Positions 4,771 through 5,319 of a stretch of DNA of 5,319 nucleotides are shown piece after piece. The stretch's first letter is position 1, and each line of letters begins with the position of its first letter. The translations under genes were made by a program, and so were the position numbers. The stretch is taken from contig JAGQUE010000613.1 in the NCBI GenBank assembly GCA_020438665.1, positions 1-5,319 on the forward strand, in the 5' to 3' direction. The notes under the pieces are model-generated. The model saw only the letters and a list, made by a program, of their open reading frames with translations. It searched no databases and had not been told where the DNA came from. Origin of the DNA: Nocardioidaceae bacterium (lineage in GTDB: Bacteria > Actinomycetota > Actinomycetes > Propionibacteriales > Nocardioidaceae).

Positions 4771-4844
4771 TACCCCCAGCCGGGCTCGAACCGGCGCCCT
4801 CCCGGATGAGAACCGGGCGTCCTTGACCACTAGACCATGGGGGC
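4771..4844 (-). tRNA. tRNA-Glu (CTC)
   Basis: Acceptor GCCCCCA/TGGGGGT pairs with a G-T first pair. D-arm is GTC/GAC, anticodon arm CCCGG-TTCTCAT-CCGGG with anticodon CTC, and T-arm GCCGG-TTCGAGC-CCGGC. The sequence closely resembles normal actinobacterial tRNA-Glu, including the ATGGTCTAGTGG start of the D region. Discriminator is A and CCA is not encoded. tRNA-Leu follows at once. Confidence 0.95.
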
Positions 4845-4931
4845 GAGCGAGGTGTGCCGTGGACCGGGGGCGACCGCGGGTCGAGGGTCCGGGCGGGCAG
4901 CCGTCACCACGGCGTGCCCCGGCACGAGTGG
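4845..4931 (-). other. Structured spacer between tRNA-Asp and tRNA-Glu
   Basis: This 87-base spacer has no convincing gene. A 7-bp inverted repeat (4856-4862 with 4907-4913) encloses 44 bases that contain a smaller stem, CGACC-CGC-GGTCG. A separate GTGCC-GG-GGCAC hairpin lies next to tRNA-Asp. No T-loop or D-loop motif is present, so I do not call a further tRNA. In this position it could aid processing of the tRNA transcript. Confidence 0.35.
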
Positions 4932-5004
4932 CGCTCCGTACGGGACTCGAACCCGTGATCTCCCGCTCGACAGGCGGGCGTCCACTCCACTGGACCGACA
5001 GAGC
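4932..5004 (-). tRNA. tRNA-Asp (GTC)
   Basis: Acceptor GCTCTGT/ACGGAGC pairs with one T-G. D-arm GTCC-AGTGGAGT-GGAC, anticodon arm CCCGC-CTGTCGA-GCGGG (GTC) and T-arm ACGGG-TTCGAGT-CCCGT are all perfect. Discriminator is G, as required for Asp. Position 8 is C instead of the usual T. CCA is not encoded. It is the first tRNA of the array visible in transcription order. Confidence 0.94.
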
Positions 5005-5009
5005 ATGAT

Positions 5010-5054
5010 CCGCAGCGCTGGCATCCCGGACGTCTCCGCCGTGGGTCGCTGCGG
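5010..5054 (-). other. Stem-loop just upstream of tRNA-Asp
   Basis: A perfect 8-bp stem (CCGCAGCG with CGCTGCGG) encloses 29 bases that contain an inner hairpin, CGGA-GACG-TCCG. It ends five bases before the tRNA-Asp 5' end, where it could shape leader processing or be a small structured RNA. In such GC-rich DNA it may be fortuitous. Confidence 0.3.
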
Positions 5055-5283
5055 CGACAGGGCGCCGCTCCCGCGGGTGCGGGTCCGGCTCCTGCCTGAT
5101 GATGTCCACTATCGAGTTCGCCCCCACTCCCCACTGCTGGGGTCTGGGTCGGGAGAGGTGCCCCCACGGCCATGTGACCGCTAGCCCGGTGCCACGTTGC
5201 TCCCCGGCCTCTCGGCCAGGTCGCGGGTCCGGTGCCCGTGGGACCTTCCACGATTCGTGTTGAGTTGTGCGCATGCCGCCGTA

Positions 5284-5301
5284 CGGCGCCAGCTGGCGCC
5301 G
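5284..5301. promoter_or_regulatory. 18-bp perfect palindrome, operator-like
   Basis: CGGCGCCAGCTGGCGCCG reads identically on both strands with no spacer. No T run follows on either side, so a dimeric protein-binding site fits better than a terminator. It lies about 280 bases upstream of the first tRNA. Binding by the WhiB-like protein or another regulator is speculation. Confidence 0.35.
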
Positions 5302-5319
5302 GACATGCAGAAGGGCCGC

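Larger units (their letters stand above)
5005..5319. other. Gene-free structured leader upstream of the tRNA array
   Basis: I see no supportable coding region here. Open frames on both strands lack ribosome binding sites or run into tRNA genes. The stretch holds several inverted repeats: 5010-5017 with 5047-5054, 5070-5083, 5129-5142, a small dyad CACGA-T-TCGTG at 5249-5259, and an 18-bp palindrome at 5284-5301. The less GC-rich 5245-5275 and the dyads could belong to a promoter or operator for the minus-strand array. No convincing -35/-10 pair is visible, and transcription may begin beyond the window. Confidence 0.4.

Noticed and set aside
4845..4931. Second permuted tRNA or Y RNA suggested by the 7-bp closing stem
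   Set aside because: The enclosed sequence has no T-loop or D-loop motif, so the stem alone does not support a call.
4151..5008. Plus-strand open frame of 285 codons across the tRNA cluster
   Set aside because: It reads through the antisense of five tRNAs and the whiB-like gene. Its recurring GIEPRP and GLEPVI-like peptides are simply T-arm complements.
5100..5200. Possible further tRNA near CTAGCGGTCACATGGCC
   Set aside because: A D-arm-like string is present on the minus strand, but I could find no T-arm or matching acceptor strands.
4675..5274. Minus-strand open frame of 199 codons
   Set aside because: It crosses tRNA-Asp, tRNA-Glu, tRNA-Leu and the 5' end of tRNA-Phe, lacks a ribosome binding site at its ATG and shows no domain.
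1..5319. CRISPR array or insertion sequence
   Set aside because: No regularly spaced direct repeats, transposase-like protein or terminal inverted repeats with target duplications are visible. Recurrent motifs are tRNA T-arms.

Overview
The window is very GC-rich, and every supported gene lies on the minus strand. Strong AAGGAGG-type ribosome binding sites, a WhiB-family regulator and actinobacterial-looking tRNAs point to an actinobacterium. Dense tRNA packing, tRNA irregularities, an HNH nuclease and a WhiB protein suggest a tRNA-array island on a mobile element, plasmid or large actinophage rather than an ordinary core locus. No integrase, structural or replication gene is visible, so the replicon type is undecided.

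Layout in the direction of transcription (high to low coordinates): a gene-free structured leader (5319-5005); tRNA-Asp(GTC), tRNA-Glu(CTC), a degenerate tRNA-Leu(CAG), tRNA-Phe(GAA) and a short-D-arm tRNA-Met(CAT) (5004-4516); a whiB-like gene (4477-4163); three tandem hairpins; tRNA-Arg(ACG), an odd tRNA-His(GTG) and a short-D-arm tRNA-Arg(CCG) (4100-3878); rtcB, an RNA ligase (3842-2616); a 20-bp hairpin; an HNH endonuclease gene (2520-2062) whose 3' end overlaps tRNA-Cys(GCA); an RNA that reads as a circularly permuted tRNA-Arg(CCG) closed by a 13-bp terminal stem (1993-1862); a second tRNA-like RNA (1857-1743); the Ro60 orthologue rsr (1702-74), ending in a terminator hairpin; and the probable start of another gene at the left edge.

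The most striking object is the permuted tRNA at 1862-1993. Its T-arm half comes first and its D-arm half second, the two joined by only two nucleotides across a perfect 7-bp acceptor stem. The open ends sit in the anticodon loop, share a CGG triplet and are held together by a perfect 13-bp inverted repeat. A scan for colinear tRNAs would miss it. It lies between genes for an RNA ligase of the tRNA-splicing/repair type and for Ro60, whose bacterial Y RNA partners mimic tRNA. Two readings are possible: a Y RNA carrying an unusually complete tRNA domain, or a permuted pre-tRNA whose anticodon loop could be sealed by RtcB. Together the genes look like an RNA supply, repair and quality-control cassette.
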